64,000 nt of DNA from Heyndrickxia camelliae (GCF_002844575.1 NZ_PIQO01000007.1:1-64000); one strand, 5' to 3'; shown: positions 48,695 to 59,328, numbered from the stretch's first letter. A program made the numbers and translations. The notes: generated by a model not told the origin, from the sequence alone.

Positions 48695-49579
48695 ATGACG
48701 AGTCAATCCTTTTTACAAATGAATACCATCTTTATTAGTATTTTAATAGAATCCTTGCCATTTGTGTTACTAGGGGTTCTTGTTTCGGGAATTATTCAAA
48801 TGTTTGTCACTGAAGAAATGATATCGAAAATATTACCGAAAAATCGCTTCTTAGCCGTACTAGTGGCAACGGTTATGGGCGCGCTTTTTCCAGCATGTGA
48901 ATGCGGAATTGTTCCGATATCCAGACGTTTGATGGCAAAAGGTGTACCACTGCATGCTGCTATAAGCTTCATGTTAACGGGACCAATTATTAATCCGATT
49001 GTATTATTCTCCACTTATATCGCCTTCGGAAACAGTTGGAGAATGGTCTTTTATCGCGGCGGACTTTCCTTTGTTGTTTCTCTTATTGTTGGGCTCATCA
49101 TCTCTTATCAATTTAAAACATCGCAGTTAAGAGAATCTGCTTCTCATGATCATCATCACCATGGAAGTGGTATCAAAGGTAAAATTAAAGGAACCATTCA
49201 GCATACTATCGATGAGTTCTTTTCTGTTGGAAAGTTTTTGATCATCGGTGCTCTAATCGCTGCTGCTATGCAAACATATGTAAAAACATCCACCTTAACA
49301 TCCATTGGACATGGACCTTTTTCTTCACATCTTGTGATGATGGGTCTTGGATATGTGTTATCTATCTGTTCAGAAGCAGATGCTTTTGTGGCTTCATCCT
49401 TTCAAAGTACATTTTCAATCAGTTCCATCGTTGCGTTCCTCGTCTTCGGTGCAATGTTTGATATTAAAAATACATTGATGATGTTGCAGGCATTTAAACC
49501 TAAATTTATTTTATATCTATTTATATATGTTGCGGTATTCGTATTTTTAGGATCAATGGTAATAGCACAATTTTCATAA
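48695..49579 (+). CDS. Permease, DUF318/YcgR family
   Basis: 294 aa, about eight membrane helices. FPACECGIVPISRRLMAKGV and SFMLTGPIINPIVLFSTYIA are the conserved Cys and Asn-Pro motifs of the family. A His-rich loop (SASHDHHHHGSG) lies between the halves. The second half has SICSEADAFVASSF. Pairs with the next gene, as B. subtilis ycgR-ycgQ do. Substrate unknown; His-rich parts may hint at metal handling. Confidence 0.85.
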   Translation: MTSQSFLQMNTIFISILIESLPFVLLGVLVSGIIQMFVTEEMISKILPKNRFLAVLVATVMGALFPACECGIVPISRRLMAKGVPLHAAISFMLTGPIINPIVLFSTYIAFGNSWRMVFYRGGLSFVVSLIVGLIISYQFKTSQLRESASHDHHHHGSGIKGKIKGTIQHTIDEFFSVGKFLIIGALIAAAMQTYVKTSTLTSIGHGPFSSHLVMMGLGYVLSICSEADAFVASSFQSTFSISSIVAFLVFGAMFDIKNTLMMLQAFKPKFILYLFIYVAVFVFLGSMVIAQFS

Positions 49580-49583
49580 GAAA

Positions 49584-49621
49584 AGCTACGGCGCCTTACT
49601 CAACTGATAGGCGCTGTAGCT
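49584..49621. repeat. Inverted repeat between the two permease genes
   Basis: AGCTACGGCGCCT and AGGCGCTGTAGCT, 13-bp arms with one G-T pair. No T-run directly after. The right arm plus GGACA recurs, slightly altered, at 41005-41022. Confidence 0.75.
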
Positions 49622-49684
49622 GGACAGCTCTTGTAGTTATTCCCCCTTTTTCAAAATTTTTATTTAGAAAGGAAATGCTGAAGC

Positions 49685-50521
49685 ATGATAAGATTTTTTA
49701 TTTTACTTGGTTTCTCGTTTCTCTTTTTACATTTGCATGCGACCGGCTCTATAAGCAAGTATATTAATATGAAATACTCGTATATTTCATTTATTACTAT
49801 TTTCGTACTTTTTTTCCTTACCATTGTTCAGCTGTATTTTTACATTAAAGGAGACAAGGAAACGGATGCATGTGAAGATGGATGTGAGCATCACCACCAC
49901 CATCAGAAAACGTGGAAAGATTATATAATGCTGCCGATTCTCATCTTTCCTATCTTTTCAGTATTATGTCTGCCCGTTGCTACGCTAGATTCTAATATTG
50001 TAAAAGCAAAGGGTTTTAATTTTAATGTGTATAACGATAAGGATACTTCAGCCATTCACGAATTTTTGCAGCCTGATTCCAGCGTCTATTACGGAACAGA
50101 TGGCTACGACGAATTGATGAGCAAATCTAAGAAAAAGTTTAGTAAATTCGGCAATAATGTTGCCCTAAGTGATGAGAATTGGCTGCAAGGAATGGAGACA
50201 ATCTATCGTTTCCCAGGAGATTTCGAGGGAAAAACGATATCATTCCGAGGTTTTGCCTATAATGAAAAAGATATAGCGCCAAATCAATTGTTTATCTTCC
50301 GGTTTGGAATTATCCATTGTGTTGCGGACTCTGGCGTTTTCGGTATGTTAGTGGAATTTCCCAAAAATGTTCACTACGACAACGATGACTGGCTTCAAGT
50401 CACAGGTACTTTAACATCAGAATATTATCAGCCATTTAAGAAAACCATTCCGGTGTTAAAGGTGGAAAAAGTAGAGCAAATTCCTGTTCCAAAAGACCAA
50501 TATGTTTATCGGAACTATTAA
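49685..50521 (+). CDS. TIGR03943-type permease subunit (YcgQ-like)
   Basis: 278 aa. Two N-terminal membrane helices, then CEDGCEHHHHHQKTWKDYIM (metal-binding looking), another helix, and a long extracytoplasmic domain. That domain has GKTISFRGFAYNEKDIAPNQ, then FRFGIIHCVADSGVFGMLVE and a final WLQVTGTLTSEYY strand. Gene follows the DUF318 permease, as is usual. Start behind AAAGGAAATGCTGAAGC. Confidence 0.85.
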   Translation: MIRFFILLGFSFLFLHLHATGSISKYINMKYSYISFITIFVLFFLTIVQLYFYIKGDKETDACEDGCEHHHHHQKTWKDYIMLPILIFPIFSVLCLPVATLDSNIVKAKGFNFNVYNDKDTSAIHEFLQPDSSVYYGTDGYDELMSKSKKKFSKFGNNVALSDENWLQGMETIYRFPGDFEGKTISFRGFAYNEKDIAPNQLFIFRFGIIHCVADSGVFGMLVEFPKNVHYDNDDWLQVTGTLTSEYYQPFKKTIPVLKVEKVEQIPVPKDQYVYRNY

Positions 50522-50576
50522 GTAGTTGAAACAAAAAATAGGATTAAATTCTACTAGAAGTTAATATATTTTAACT

Positions 50577-50607
50577 ATAGGGTATACACCTATCATGTAT
50601 ACCCTAT
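50577..50607 (+). terminator. Inverted repeat downstream of the ycgRQ-like pair
   Basis: ATAGGGTATAC and GTATACCCTAT, 11-bp perfect arms, 9-base loop, followed by TACATTTTTAC; probable terminator. Confidence 0.65.
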
Positions 50608-50910
50608 TACATTTTTACAAAACATTTAAGATTGGATGACACTAAAAGCTTTATGAGATCTGCTAATATCGCTCAATGCTTCTTGGTTGTTGCGCTGCCG
50701 GACTCTTTTCATATTATTTCCATTTGTAATATTTACTGTATGGTATAAATTGTCTGCCTCATCACCCTCATAAATCAACTATACTAAACTAAGATTTATA
50801 TGTAATGACAAATATTGCAGACTTTCGTCACTGTTCAACAATGACAATGACTTTATCTAAAATCTATTACTAAAACTCACTATATTTTTAAAGGAAAAGG
50901 TGAACCCGTT
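50608..50910. other. Gap before mreBH
   Basis: About 300 bases without a convincing gene. Presumably holds the mreBH promoter; the mreBH ribosome site AAAGGAAAAGGTG lies at its end. No repeat or RNA structure recognised. Confidence 0.5.
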
Positions 50911-51918
50911 ATGTTTTCAAATGCTGATATTGGAATTGATTTAGGTACAGCAAATACTCTTGTGTATAGTAAAAGTAAAGGAGTTATTTTAAATGAGCCT
51001 TCTGTCGTTGCCATTAATACGGAAACAAAAAAAATTGTCGCAATAGGATTAGAAGCAAAAAATATGATTGGAAAGACTCCGGAAAAAATTGCTGCTATCC
51101 GCCCTCTAAAAGATGGAGTAATTGCTGATTTCGACATCACTACCGAAATGCTGCGACAAATAATGAAAAAAATAAGTAAACAGCTTGGAATTGCAGTTAG
51201 AAAGCCAAATGTAATTGTTTGTGCACCATCTGGGGCAACATCTGTGGAAAGAAGAGCCATTCAAGATGCGGTAAAAAATAGCGGTGCCAAAAATGTTCAC
51301 TTAATTGAAGAGCCAGTTGCTGCAGCCATTGGAGCTGACTTACCGGTTGATGAGCCTGTTGCCAATGTAATTGTCGACATCGGCGGTGGTACGACCGAAG
51401 TTGCCATCATTTCCTATGGGGGAGTAGTTACAAGCAACACCATTCGCATAGGCGGGGATAAAATGGATGAGGATATCATTCAACATGTCCGTAAAACTTA
51501 TAACCTATTAATTGGGGAGCGTACTGCTGAACAAATCAAAATGGAAATTGGTTATGCGTTAGTCGATCATGATGAAATCTCTATGGAAGTTCGCGGGCGT
51601 GACCTAGTATCAGGATTGCCAAAAACAGTCATATTAAAATCAACTGAAATTCAAAACTCTATGCGTGAATCTCTATTAAAAATTCTAGAATCCATTCGGG
51701 CAACTCTCGAAAATTGTCCTGCTGAATTGAGTGGGGACATTGTGGATCGCGGGGTTATTTTAACAGGTGGCGGCTCCTTGCTTAACGGTATGCAAGATTG
51801 GCTATCTAAAAGCATTATCGTTCCCGTTCACTTAGCACCAAATCCATTGGAGTCTGTTGTCGTTGGTACTGGAAAATCGTTGAAGTTTATTAATCGTATG
51901 CAGCCTGTTGCGAAGTAA
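50911..51918 (+). CDS. mreBH: Actin-like rod-shape protein MreBH
   Basis: 335 aa. Actin-fold phosphate motifs: [20 protein letters not shown] at the N terminus, [20 protein letters not shown] near 160 and [20 protein letters not shown] near 285. Line-up with MreBH of B. subtilis is close, and the gene stands alone rather than with mreCD. It guides lateral wall synthesis and the LytE hydrolase. Confidence 0.88.
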   Translation: MFSNADIGIDLGTANTLVYSKSKGVILNEPSVVAINTETKKIVAIGLEAKNMIGKTPEKIAAIRPLKDGVIADFDITTEMLRQIMKKISKQLGIAVRKPNVIVCAPSGATSVERRAIQDAVKNSGAKNVHLIEEPVAAAIGADLPVDEPVANVIVDIGGGTTEVAIISYGGVVTSNTIRIGGDKMDEDIIQHVRKTYNLLIGERTAEQIKMEIGYALVDHDEISMEVRGRDLVSGLPKTVILKSTEIQNSMRESLLKILESIRATLENCPAELSGDIVDRGVILTGGGSLLNGMQDWLSKSIIVPVHLAPNPLESVVVGTGKSLKFINRMQPVAK

Positions 51919-51925
51919 ATCATTC

Positions 51926-51957
51926 TAAAAAAAGAGCTTATGAAAGCTCTTTTTTTA
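51926..51957 (+). terminator. Terminator of mreBH
   Basis: AAAGAGCTT and AAGCTCTTT around ATGA, T-run on both strands. Confidence 0.9.
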
Positions 51958-51995
51958 GTATACGTAAATAACCGCATTAAGTATTTAGCACTATT

Positions 51996-52070
51996 CCGGT
52001 CTATTCGAGGTCTTTTTCGGTCCTTTCAGTAAACCATTGGGTCCGTTGAAAAGTCATTTCAGTCTGTTGT
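51996..52070. repeat. Array of four degenerate 21-bp repeats (GGTCC core)
   Basis: GTC of the core at 51999, 52020, 52041 and 52062, exactly 21 bp apart. It is the reverse orientation of the array at 30227-30320 with the same period and core (TTCGGTCC). Lies downstream of mreBH in a gene-free gap. Confidence 0.8.
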
Positions 52071-52189
52071 CTTTACATTCTCAAATGATTTTCTTCTAGT
52101 TTCTCTGAAAATGTAACATAAATAATGAATTATTTTTCTTCCATTCGTGAATGATGATATCTATATAATCATAAAGTTAGGTGAGACAT

Positions 52190-52417
52190 GTGTTAATTCA
52201 TGAAATTGAGGATACTTTTGATGAATATGGATATCAACACTATTACAAAACTATGAAAACTGCAATTGAAATTTCAGGTTTGCTGGACGATGTTGATCGC
52301 TATACTTTAGAGAACTTTTTTGACACCTTTGATTTCACAGACTATGACCGTTTATTATTTGATGAGTTTCGCTACTATTTTTGGATGTATCTAAAGATTT
52401 ATGAACAGAAGGTATAA
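52190..52417 (+). CDS. 75-aa acidic protein of unknown function
   Basis: GTG at 52190 behind TTAGGTGAGACAT. MLIHEIEDTFDEYGYQHYYK, then MKTAIEISGLLDDVDRYTLE, then a Phe/Tyr/Asp-rich end (FDTFDFTDYDRLLFDEFRYY). Helical, acidic and aromatic. I do not recognise the family. Confidence 0.65.
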   Translation: MLIHEIEDTFDEYGYQHYYKTMKTAIEISGLLDDVDRYTLENFFDTFDFTDYDRLLFDEFRYYFWMYLKIYEQKV

Positions 52418-52444
52418 AAAAAGGGAGCGATCACACGCTCCCTC
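52418..52444. terminator. Terminator between the acidic protein gene and floT
   Basis: GGGAGCG and CGCTCCC arms around ATCACA; T-run on the minus strand makes it chiefly the floT terminator. Confidence 0.85.
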
Positions 52445-52449
52445 TCTCC

Positions 52450-53994
52450 TTATTTTTGTTCTGTTTTTTCTTTTTTAAAATCTGAGATTGTATCTGCTAG
52501 ATGTTCAATGCTTCCGCGAACATTATATTTTCCGGATAAGTTTTCTAATAGCTCTTTTACATCGATACCAGAAGACGCTTTAAGCGATTCTTGAAGACTG
52601 GACATTAAGCTAGTCGCATAGCCTGTTACTTTATTGGCTCCGCCTTCACCGCTGCCACCGCCGGTATCGACAACGGTAATCTTATCTATATTGCTAAGTG
52701 GGCTTGCAACTTGTTTTGCATATTCAGGAAGCATTTTTAAGATCATATCCATAACGGCTGCCTGACCAAATTGCTCGAATGCTTCGGCAATCTTTCTCTT
52801 TGCCTCTGCTTCTGCAAGACCTTTTAAACGGATAATTTCTGCTTCCGACTCCCCTTGTGCTCTTTGGGCTTCTGCTTTTGCCAAACCATCGATACGGACT
52901 TTTTCGGCTTCTGCTTTTGCCATCGCTTCAATGCGATATTTATTTGCATCCGCTTCTGCCATTTCTTTCGCTTTATTTGCCACTGCCGCTTGCTCCACAG
53001 CATAACGGTCTGCATCTGCTTTTTTCTTTACCTCTGAGTCATATTGACGCTCACGGCGAAGAATTTCTTTCTCTTCTAGCTCTATTTGCTTTTGGCGTTC
53101 AATGATCTTAATTTGCATTTCTTGTTCCGTTACATCCTGTTTGGAACGAGCTGTTTCCAAATCATATGCTTGGTCCGCACGTGCCCTGGCAATATCTTGT
53201 TCACGACGGTATTCTGCAATTTTCAATTGGTTTACTTTTTCCGCTTCTGCAATTTCCGTCGATCTTTCTAATTCTGCTTTTTTCGCTTCTTTTGCAGCTT
53301 CTGCACGCTTAATTCTCGTTTCCTTCTCGGCTTCGGCAGTTGCAATATCAGCATCCCTCTTTACTTGGGCAATTCGCGGTTTTCCTAGCGAATCTAAGTA
53401 TCCATTTTTATCTTTCACTTCTTTAATGGTAAAAGAAACAATCACTAACCCCATTTTCGCTAAATCCTGTGAAGCAACACGCTGTACTTCTTGCGAAAAC
53501 TTATCTCTATTTTTATAAATTTCTTCTACTGTCATCGATCCAAGAATCGAACGTAAATGCCCCTCTAGTACTTCCTTCGCCTCATTTTCACGATCTTGTT
53601 TTGTTTTTCCTAAAAATTGTTCTGCCGCTGTTGCAATCTCTCCAATGGATCCGCCAATTTTTATAATTGCCGTTCCATCAGCCATTACCGGTACTCCTTG
53701 TTCTGTGTACACTTCCGGAGTCGTAACTTCTAATTTGCTCGATAATAAACTTAACGGCTGAGATTGTTGAAATACGGGTAGCACGAATGTACCACCGCCG
53801 CGAATAATTTTAATTTTATTTCCCGATTCATCCACATGGACATTTTTACCGCCAAGATAGCTTCCTGTAACAATTAATGCCTCATCTGGACTTGCTGTGC
53901 GATACTTCGAAATAAAGACAGCAATTAAAGCAATTAATAAGAAGACAACAATAGCAACCACAATCCAAATTCCAATCATTCCTGATTCAAACAT
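52450..53994 (-). CDS. floT: Flotillin-like membrane scaffold FloT
   Basis: 514 aa. N-terminal membrane hairpin (MIGIWIVVAIVVFLLIALIA), PHB/SPFH domain with LRSILGSMTVEEIYKNRDKF and LGLVIVSFTIKEVKD-like strand. A long Glu-Ala coiled coil (AEAEKETRIKRAEAAKEAKK and following) covers 230-420. Organises functional membrane microdomains. It forms an operon with the NfeD-type gene upstream, as in B. subtilis yuaF-floT. Confidence 0.93.
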   Translation of the reverse strand: MFESGMIGIWIVVAIVVFLLIALIAVFISKYRTASPDEALIVTGSYLGGKNVHVDESGNKIKIIRGGGTFVLPVFQQSQPLSLLSSKLEVTTPEVYTEQGVPVMADGTAIIKIGGSIGEIATAAEQFLGKTKQDRENEAKEVLEGHLRSILGSMTVEEIYKNRDKFSQEVQRVASQDLAKMGLVIVSFTIKEVKDKNGYLDSLGKPRIAQVKRDADIATAEAEKETRIKRAEAAKEAKKAELERSTEIAEAEKVNQLKIAEYRREQDIARARADQAYDLETARSKQDVTEQEMQIKIIERQKQIELEEKEILRRERQYDSEVKKKADADRYAVEQAAVANKAKEMAEADANKYRIEAMAKAEAEKVRIDGLAKAEAQRAQGESEAEIIRLKGLAEAEAKRKIAEAFEQFGQAAVMDMILKMLPEYAKQVASPLSNIDKITVVDTGGGSGEGGANKVTGYATSLMSSLQESLKASSGIDVKELLENLSGKYNVRGSIEHLADTISDFKKEKTEQK

Positions 53995-54012
53995 ACCTTT
54001 TCCCCCAATCTC

Positions 54013-54564
54013 TTATTCTTCATAATGTAGTTGATTATTTTCATATGAAACTACATAAAGTACTCCATCTTTCACCTCAATGACCAGAACCTGTGTGCCT
54101 TCAACGATTGGAATATTCTTCACGCTGGCAGCCGGTTTGGCAATCGTTCCACTTTTACTTTCAATAACGACTTCGCCAAAACCGTCTTGAGGAATAGATA
54201 TAATCGTCTTACCGATTCTCCCCTTCAATGATTCCTCCGTATAGGCAAGAGATTCCTCCGCTGAGGAAAGTGGAATAAGGACAAACAAATTTAGCAATGT
54301 GTCGAGAATGAGCGCGATAATAGCAGATATAGCAATAATCAATGCGCTTGATAAAGACGTTACAAGCTCGAATATATATCCGCTCGCAGAAAAAAATGTG
54401 ATGAATGACAGTACTAAAGTAGGGTGTAAAAAGTTTATCGCTTCTCCAACACCATGCAGTACGTCACCGAAAAAAATATAAAGAATGGTTAAGACACCTG
54501 ATACAATTAATAGAACTAAGTAAATAGTCTCAATTGATGTTCCGAATATCGTCATCCTCATCAT
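54013..54564 (-). CDS. yuaF: NfeD-like membrane protein (YuaF type)
   Basis: 183 aa. Three to four membrane helices (IETIYLVLLIVSGVLTILYI, then LSFITFFSASGYIFELVTSL) and a C-terminal OB-fold domain (ESLKGRIGKTIISIPQDGFG, then EGTQVLVIEVKDGVLYVVSY). Partner of flotillin; gene is 18 bases upstream of floT. Confidence 0.88.
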   Translation of the reverse strand: MMRMTIFGTSIETIYLVLLIVSGVLTILYIFFGDVLHGVGEAINFLHPTLVLSFITFFSASGYIFELVTSLSSALIIAISAIIALILDTLLNLFVLIPLSSAEESLAYTEESLKGRIGKTIISIPQDGFGEVVIESKSGTIAKPAASVKNIPIVEGTQVLVIEVKDGVLYVVSYENNQLHYEE

Positions 54565-54684
54565 TCCTTCAGATTGAACTTATATATTCTTTTTCTAGCT
54601 CTCTCCCTGTTCCTACCTACATTTACGTTACAACTAGATCATTGGTTTCATATAATTTTAAAAAGATTTACAAAATAGCTACTG

Positions 54685-54714
54685 CAAAAAAAATTCTGCC
54701 TAAGGAATAGGCAG
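54685..54714 (-). terminator. Terminator of the hexapeptide-repeat gene
   Basis: CTGCCT and AGGCAG arms, then AATTTTTTTT on the minus strand. Confidence 0.8.
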
Positions 54715-54715
54715 T

Positions 54716-55429
54716 CTATATAAAATATTGTGTATTTTTCCGATAAGATTTACCTAAACGATAGTAGTGATCGACAATCTCTTGGTTTAAGCCTTTAAAT
54801 TTTTCCGGGACAGGAGGTAAGGCATCTGCTTGTTCCTGTTTCCATACTGCTTTACCTGGTTCTATAAAACGTCCATCCGCGATTTTGACATCATTTGTTA
54901 CAGTTGCTCCGTGCATAATCACGCAATTTTTACCTATGTTCGCACCATAGATAGATACTCCTTCCCCAATAAAAGTATTCCTACCTATAAATAAGGGACC
55001 ATGCGGTTGGGCATGATGCAAAATACTTACTTCATCCCCAATATATACACCATATTTTTTGCCTTTTACAACAACATGCTGGTTTGGATGACAGTGGATA
55101 ACAACAAAGTCTTGAATATTTGTCTTTTTACCGATGTAAAATGGGCCAGCGGAATCAGCACGTATTAAATTATTCCAGCCAATAATTACATCTTCTTCTA
55201 CAAGTACATCTCCAAATATATATGAATTCGGGCCCACCACAGCTTTAGCACTAACCTTCGGGTACTCTGAATTTGGATTTTCTTCAATTGGAGGATTAAA
55301 TGAAAGAATTTGTCTTTGTGGATAGATGCCAGTTTGTTTATATTGAAGATCTTCAGCCCCTGCATTAGGCTGCTGCGGCCTCATGGCAGGAGAATATGGA
55401 TAATATGGGTAGCCTTGATAGTATTGCAT
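54716..55429 (-). CDS. Gamma-class carbonic anhydrase-like hexapeptide protein
   Basis: 237 aa. An unusual Tyr/Pro-rich N terminus (MQYYQGYPYYPYSPAMRPQQ) precedes a left-handed beta helix with repeated Val-Ile-Gly hexapeptides (GPNSYIFGDVLVEEDVIIGW). Zinc-type histidines are in VVIHCHPNQH and ILHHAQPHG; Arg and Asp in LIRADSAGPFYIG. Matches gamma carbonic anhydrases in these residues. The window also has dabAB for bicarbonate/CO2 uptake. Activity is inferred. Confidence 0.75.
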   Translation of the reverse strand: MQYYQGYPYYPYSPAMRPQQPNAGAEDLQYKQTGIYPQRQILSFNPPIEENPNSEYPKVSAKAVVGPNSYIFGDVLVEEDVIIGWNNLIRADSAGPFYIGKKTNIQDFVVIHCHPNQHVVVKGKKYGVYIGDEVSILHHAQPHGPLFIGRNTFIGEGVSIYGANIGKNCVIMHGATVTNDVKIADGRFIEPGKAVWKQEQADALPPVPEKFKGLNQEIVDHYYRLGKSYRKNTQYFI

Positions 55430-55814
55430 ATGAAGTACCTCCCCATCTCATAAAATTGTATCAATACATGGGTATTCATGGGGGAATAAAAATATTCGCA
55501 ACAAACCTTGTTTTTTAGCTCACCTACACCCGCTCCGTGGACTTTATTCTAATTTCTACGGACCAGCTAATCATCAAGATAAAGCGGGATATGCGTACTC
55601 AAGCTTGAAAATAAAAGTTTTTCTCTGGAATAAAGAAACTCGCGTCCGGTAAATTTAATTCTAACAACTAGAGGACAAGGATAGCGATATTTTGTATAAA
55701 AGCAGTGATTTTCCTATATTTTTTTATAAATATCGAACCCTGTGCCCTCTAAACCCATAAATAGAGTTCATTCTATGAAAATAACGGATGTACCGACCGC
55801 CTTGTGCCTCTACC
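55430..55814. other. Gap between the carbonic anhydrase-like gene and yhhQ
   Basis: 385 bases. Contains nested short inverted repeats (TTAGCT/AGCTAA outside TCCGT/ACGGA near 55515-55575) but no gene, clear terminator or known RNA was recognised. Confidence 0.5.
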
Positions 55815-56480
55815 TTAAGACAACAATGAACTATTCTTCGCTTCTGTCTTCCGGGCTAATCCAACCAATAAATAAACAATTGGTGTTGCCACTATGGAAG
55901 CGCAAAATTTACATACATATTGCGTTAGAATGAGTACCATTAGTGCAACTATCGGCATCGTTCCTCCAAACGCAATCGATATAAAAATGGCTGTATCCAC
56001 AAGCTGACTTAACATAGTGGAAGCATTGTTTCTTAGCCATAATTTTTTCGTCCCATGCTTTTTCTTTAATTTGTTAAATACATAGACATCCAGGTTTTGA
56101 CTTACTGCATATGACACAAGGCTTGCAATAATCACTCGGAAGCTTCCACCTAGAATCGTTTTAAATTCTGATTGATGACCGAAAACAGGTGCAGCCGGCA
56201 ATTGAATCGTAATAAAAATAAAGATTAAAGCAAGTAATTGTGTAATAAGACCCGCTTGCACAGTCCTTCTACCTGTTTCCTTACCGTAAACCTCTACAAT
56301 GACATCTACTATTGGATACGTAAAAATATAAATAATGGCTGCAGCAGGCAGAACTGCCCAGTGACCAATGCTGAACAGCTTCACCGCTACGATATTCGCT
56401 AAAATTAACAATCCGACAAACAAGCCGTTTAAATATAACAACATATTATCGGTTATCCACTTTCTCAGGGTATAAATCAT
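55815..56480 (-). CDS. Queuosine precursor transporter, YhhQ (VUT) family
   Basis: 221 aa, six membrane helices. [20 protein letters not shown] opens helix 1, [20 protein letters not shown] is the family hallmark, and [18 protein letters not shown] lies near 160. Imports preQ0/preQ1 or queuine. Overlaps queF by 35 bases, so both are under the same preQ1 riboswitch. A start at an internal Met (MLLYLNG) is possible. Confidence 0.88.
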   Translation of the reverse strand: MIYTLRKWITDNMLLYLNGLFVGLLILANIVAVKLFSIGHWAVLPAAAIIYIFTYPIVDVIVEVYGKETGRRTVQAGLITQLLALIFIFITIQLPAAPVFGHQSEFKTILGGSFRVIIASLVSYAVSQNLDVYVFNKLKKKHGTKKLWLRNNASTMLSQLVDTAIFISIAFGGTMPIVALMVLILTQYVCKFCASIVATPIVYLLVGLARKTEAKNSSLLS

Positions 56481-56946
56481 GATTCATTAAACGGAAATTA
56501 GCCATTTCCTCATACTTCGTTCCAGGTTTTCCATAATTGCAATAAGGATCAATGGATATACCGCCACGAGGCGTAAATTTGCCCCATACTTCAATATAAC
56601 GGGGATCTAAAAGTTGGATTAAGTCATTCATTATTATGTTGACACAATCCTCATGGAAATCTCCATGGTTTCTAAAGCTAAATAAATACAGCTTTAATGA
56701 TTTGCTCTCGACAATCTTTTTATCAGGGATGTAGCTGATGTACATAGTTGCATAGTCTGGCTGGCTAGTAATTGGACACAACGATGTGAATTCAGGACAA
56801 TTGAATTTAACAAAATAATCCCGATTCGAATGTAAATTATCTACAGATTCTAAAATTTCGGGTGCGTACTCAAATTTGTACTTGGTTCCTTGATTCCCCA
56901 ACAAGGTTAAATCCTTTAATCCTTCTTCTTGTGTTCTTCCTGACAT
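56446..56946 (-). CDS. queF: NADPH-dependent preQ0 reductase QueF
   Basis: 166 aa, T-fold enzyme. Active-site Cys57 in [14 protein letters not shown], QueF motif [20 protein letters not shown], and [16 protein letters not shown] near the end. Short (type I) QueF, as in B. subtilis. Reduces preQ0 to preQ1 for queuosine in tRNA. Follows a preQ1 riboswitch; start behind AAGGAGGATTTTTTT. Confidence 0.95.
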   Translation of the reverse strand: MSGRTQEEGLKDLTLLGNQGTKYKFEYAPEILESVDNLHSNRDYFVKFNCPEFTSLCPITSQPDYATMYISYIPDKKIVESKSLKLYLFSFRNHGDFHEDCVNIIMNDLIQLLDPRYIEVWGKFTPRGGISIDPYCNYGKPGTKYEEMANFRLMNHDLYPEKVDNR

Positions 56947-57013
56947 AAAAAAATCCTCCTTAATATGTACCGTGACATTTAAGAGAGGGTAGTTTCATAG
57001 CATTTCAATTGGA

Positions 57014-57046
57014 TAAAAAAAGCCACGTCCGTTATGGACATGGCTG
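57014..57046 (-). terminator. Riboswitch expression-platform terminator
   Basis: Minus strand AGCCATGTCC and GGACGTGGCT, 10-bp stem with one G-T type pair, then TTTTTTT; about 20 bases after the preQ1 aptamer. Confidence 0.85.
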
Positions 57047-57063
57047 TTATTTCAACATGTATC

Positions 57064-57103
57064 CATAGTTTTTTATAGAGGGTTTTGTGCTATGAACCTC
57101 TCC
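57064..57103 (-). ncRNA. preQ1 class I riboswitch
   Basis: Minus strand GAGAGGTTCATAGCA, then AAAACCCTCTATAAAAAACTA. P1 stem AGAGG/CCTCT, the loop with TTCATAGC and the A-rich tail ending AAAAAACTA match the compact preQ1-I aptamer. With ligand the terminator that follows should stop queF-yhhQ transcription. Confidence 0.92.
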
Positions 57104-57173
57104 CGCATGTACGGGTATTTAATTGAACATTAATAGATTAATAAATTCTTTAAAATCTGTCAACTGGATATTT

Positions 57174-58346
<1,173 letters not shown>

Positions 58347-58394
58347 TTACTCGTTATAACGATATTTCCTAAGAAGGACATCATTTATACAAAA

Positions 58395-59312
58395 TCAGCC
58401 TTCATAAATTTTGCTGCTAATGTAACGCTCACTGCTATCTGGAAAAATAGTTACTATATTTGTTCCTGATTTCGCATTCTCTGCCTCACGCAAGGCCGCT
58501 TCCATTGCGGCGCCCGAAGAACTGCCTACAAGCAGACCTTCCAGTTTTGCCAGTTCAGCCAGACGAGTAAATGCTGCTTCATCCGGAATGGTATGAATCG
58601 CATCAAAGTATGTTTTATCTATAAACGGTGGTAAAAATTCCATTCCGATACCTTCTGTTCGATGTGAGCCTGCCTTTCCCCCATTCAAAATCGAGCCCTC
58701 AGGCTCCACAATAACGGTCTTCACATTTGGAAGCTTTTCTTTTAAGTAACGGGATGTTCCCATAAAAGTTCCTCCAGAGCCTGCTCCCGCTACAAAAACA
58801 TGAACATTTCCATCTAGTGCTTCATATATTTCCGGTCCAAGGCTTTCATAATACGTATCAGGATTTGCACTGTTTTGAAATTGACCTGGATAAAAAGCAC
58901 CTGGAATTGTTTCTAATAATTCCTTCGCTTTAGCAATGGCACCTTCCATTCCCAATTCAGTCGGGGTATTGACCACTTTGGCACCAAGCGCTCTCATTAA
59001 AGTTTGTTTCTCTAAGCTGAATTTTTCCGGAACAACAAATACTGCCTGAACACCAAATTGAATAGCCGCAAGCGCAAGCCCTATTCCTGTATTTCCAGCT
59101 GTCGGTTCAATGATTGTCCCATCTTTTTTCAGCTTGCCTTCCGCAAAAGCTCTTTTCAACAAATACTGTCCTAAACGATCCTTCACACTTCCGCCAGGAT
59201 TAAAGTATTCGAGTTTTGCAAATAAACGTACACCTTCTGGCAATGTGAAATTTGTTATCTCCACCAACGGGGTATTGCCTATTAATTCATGTACATTTCG
59301 AGCGTACTTCAT
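58395..59312 (-). CDS. mccA: O-acetylserine-dependent cystathionine beta-synthase
   Basis: 305 aa from ATG at 59312 behind AAGAGGTTTTTAAG. PLP fold type II: LIGNTPLVEITNF, YFNPGGSVKDRLGQYLLKRA with the PLP Lys, GTIIEPTAGNTGIGLALAAI, and GAGSGGTFMGTSRYLKE. Joins homocysteine and O-acetylserine. 16 bases after luxS. Confidence 0.92.
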   Translation of the reverse strand: MKYARNVHELIGNTPLVEITNFTLPEGVRLFAKLEYFNPGGSVKDRLGQYLLKRAFAEGKLKKDGTIIEPTAGNTGIGLALAAIQFGVQAVFVVPEKFSLEKQTLMRALGAKVVNTPTELGMEGAIAKAKELLETIPGAFYPGQFQNSANPDTYYESLGPEIYEALDGNVHVFVAGAGSGGTFMGTSRYLKEKLPNVKTVIVEPEGSILNGGKAGSHRTEGIGMEFLPPFIDKTYFDAIHTIPDEAAFTRLAELAKLEGLLVGSSSGAAMEAALREAENAKSGTNIVTIFPDSSERYISSKIYEG

Positions 59313-59328
59313 CTTAAAAACCTCTTTT

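Noticed and set aside
52824-53666. Several overlapping frames inside floT
   Set aside because: Shadows of the Glu/Ala/Lys coiled-coil coding region in other frames, rich in Phe/Leu/Cys with no start signals.
55430-55814. Known riboswitch or T-box before the carbonic anhydrase-like gene
   Set aside because: Short inverted repeats only; none of the conserved motifs of families I can recognise by eye.
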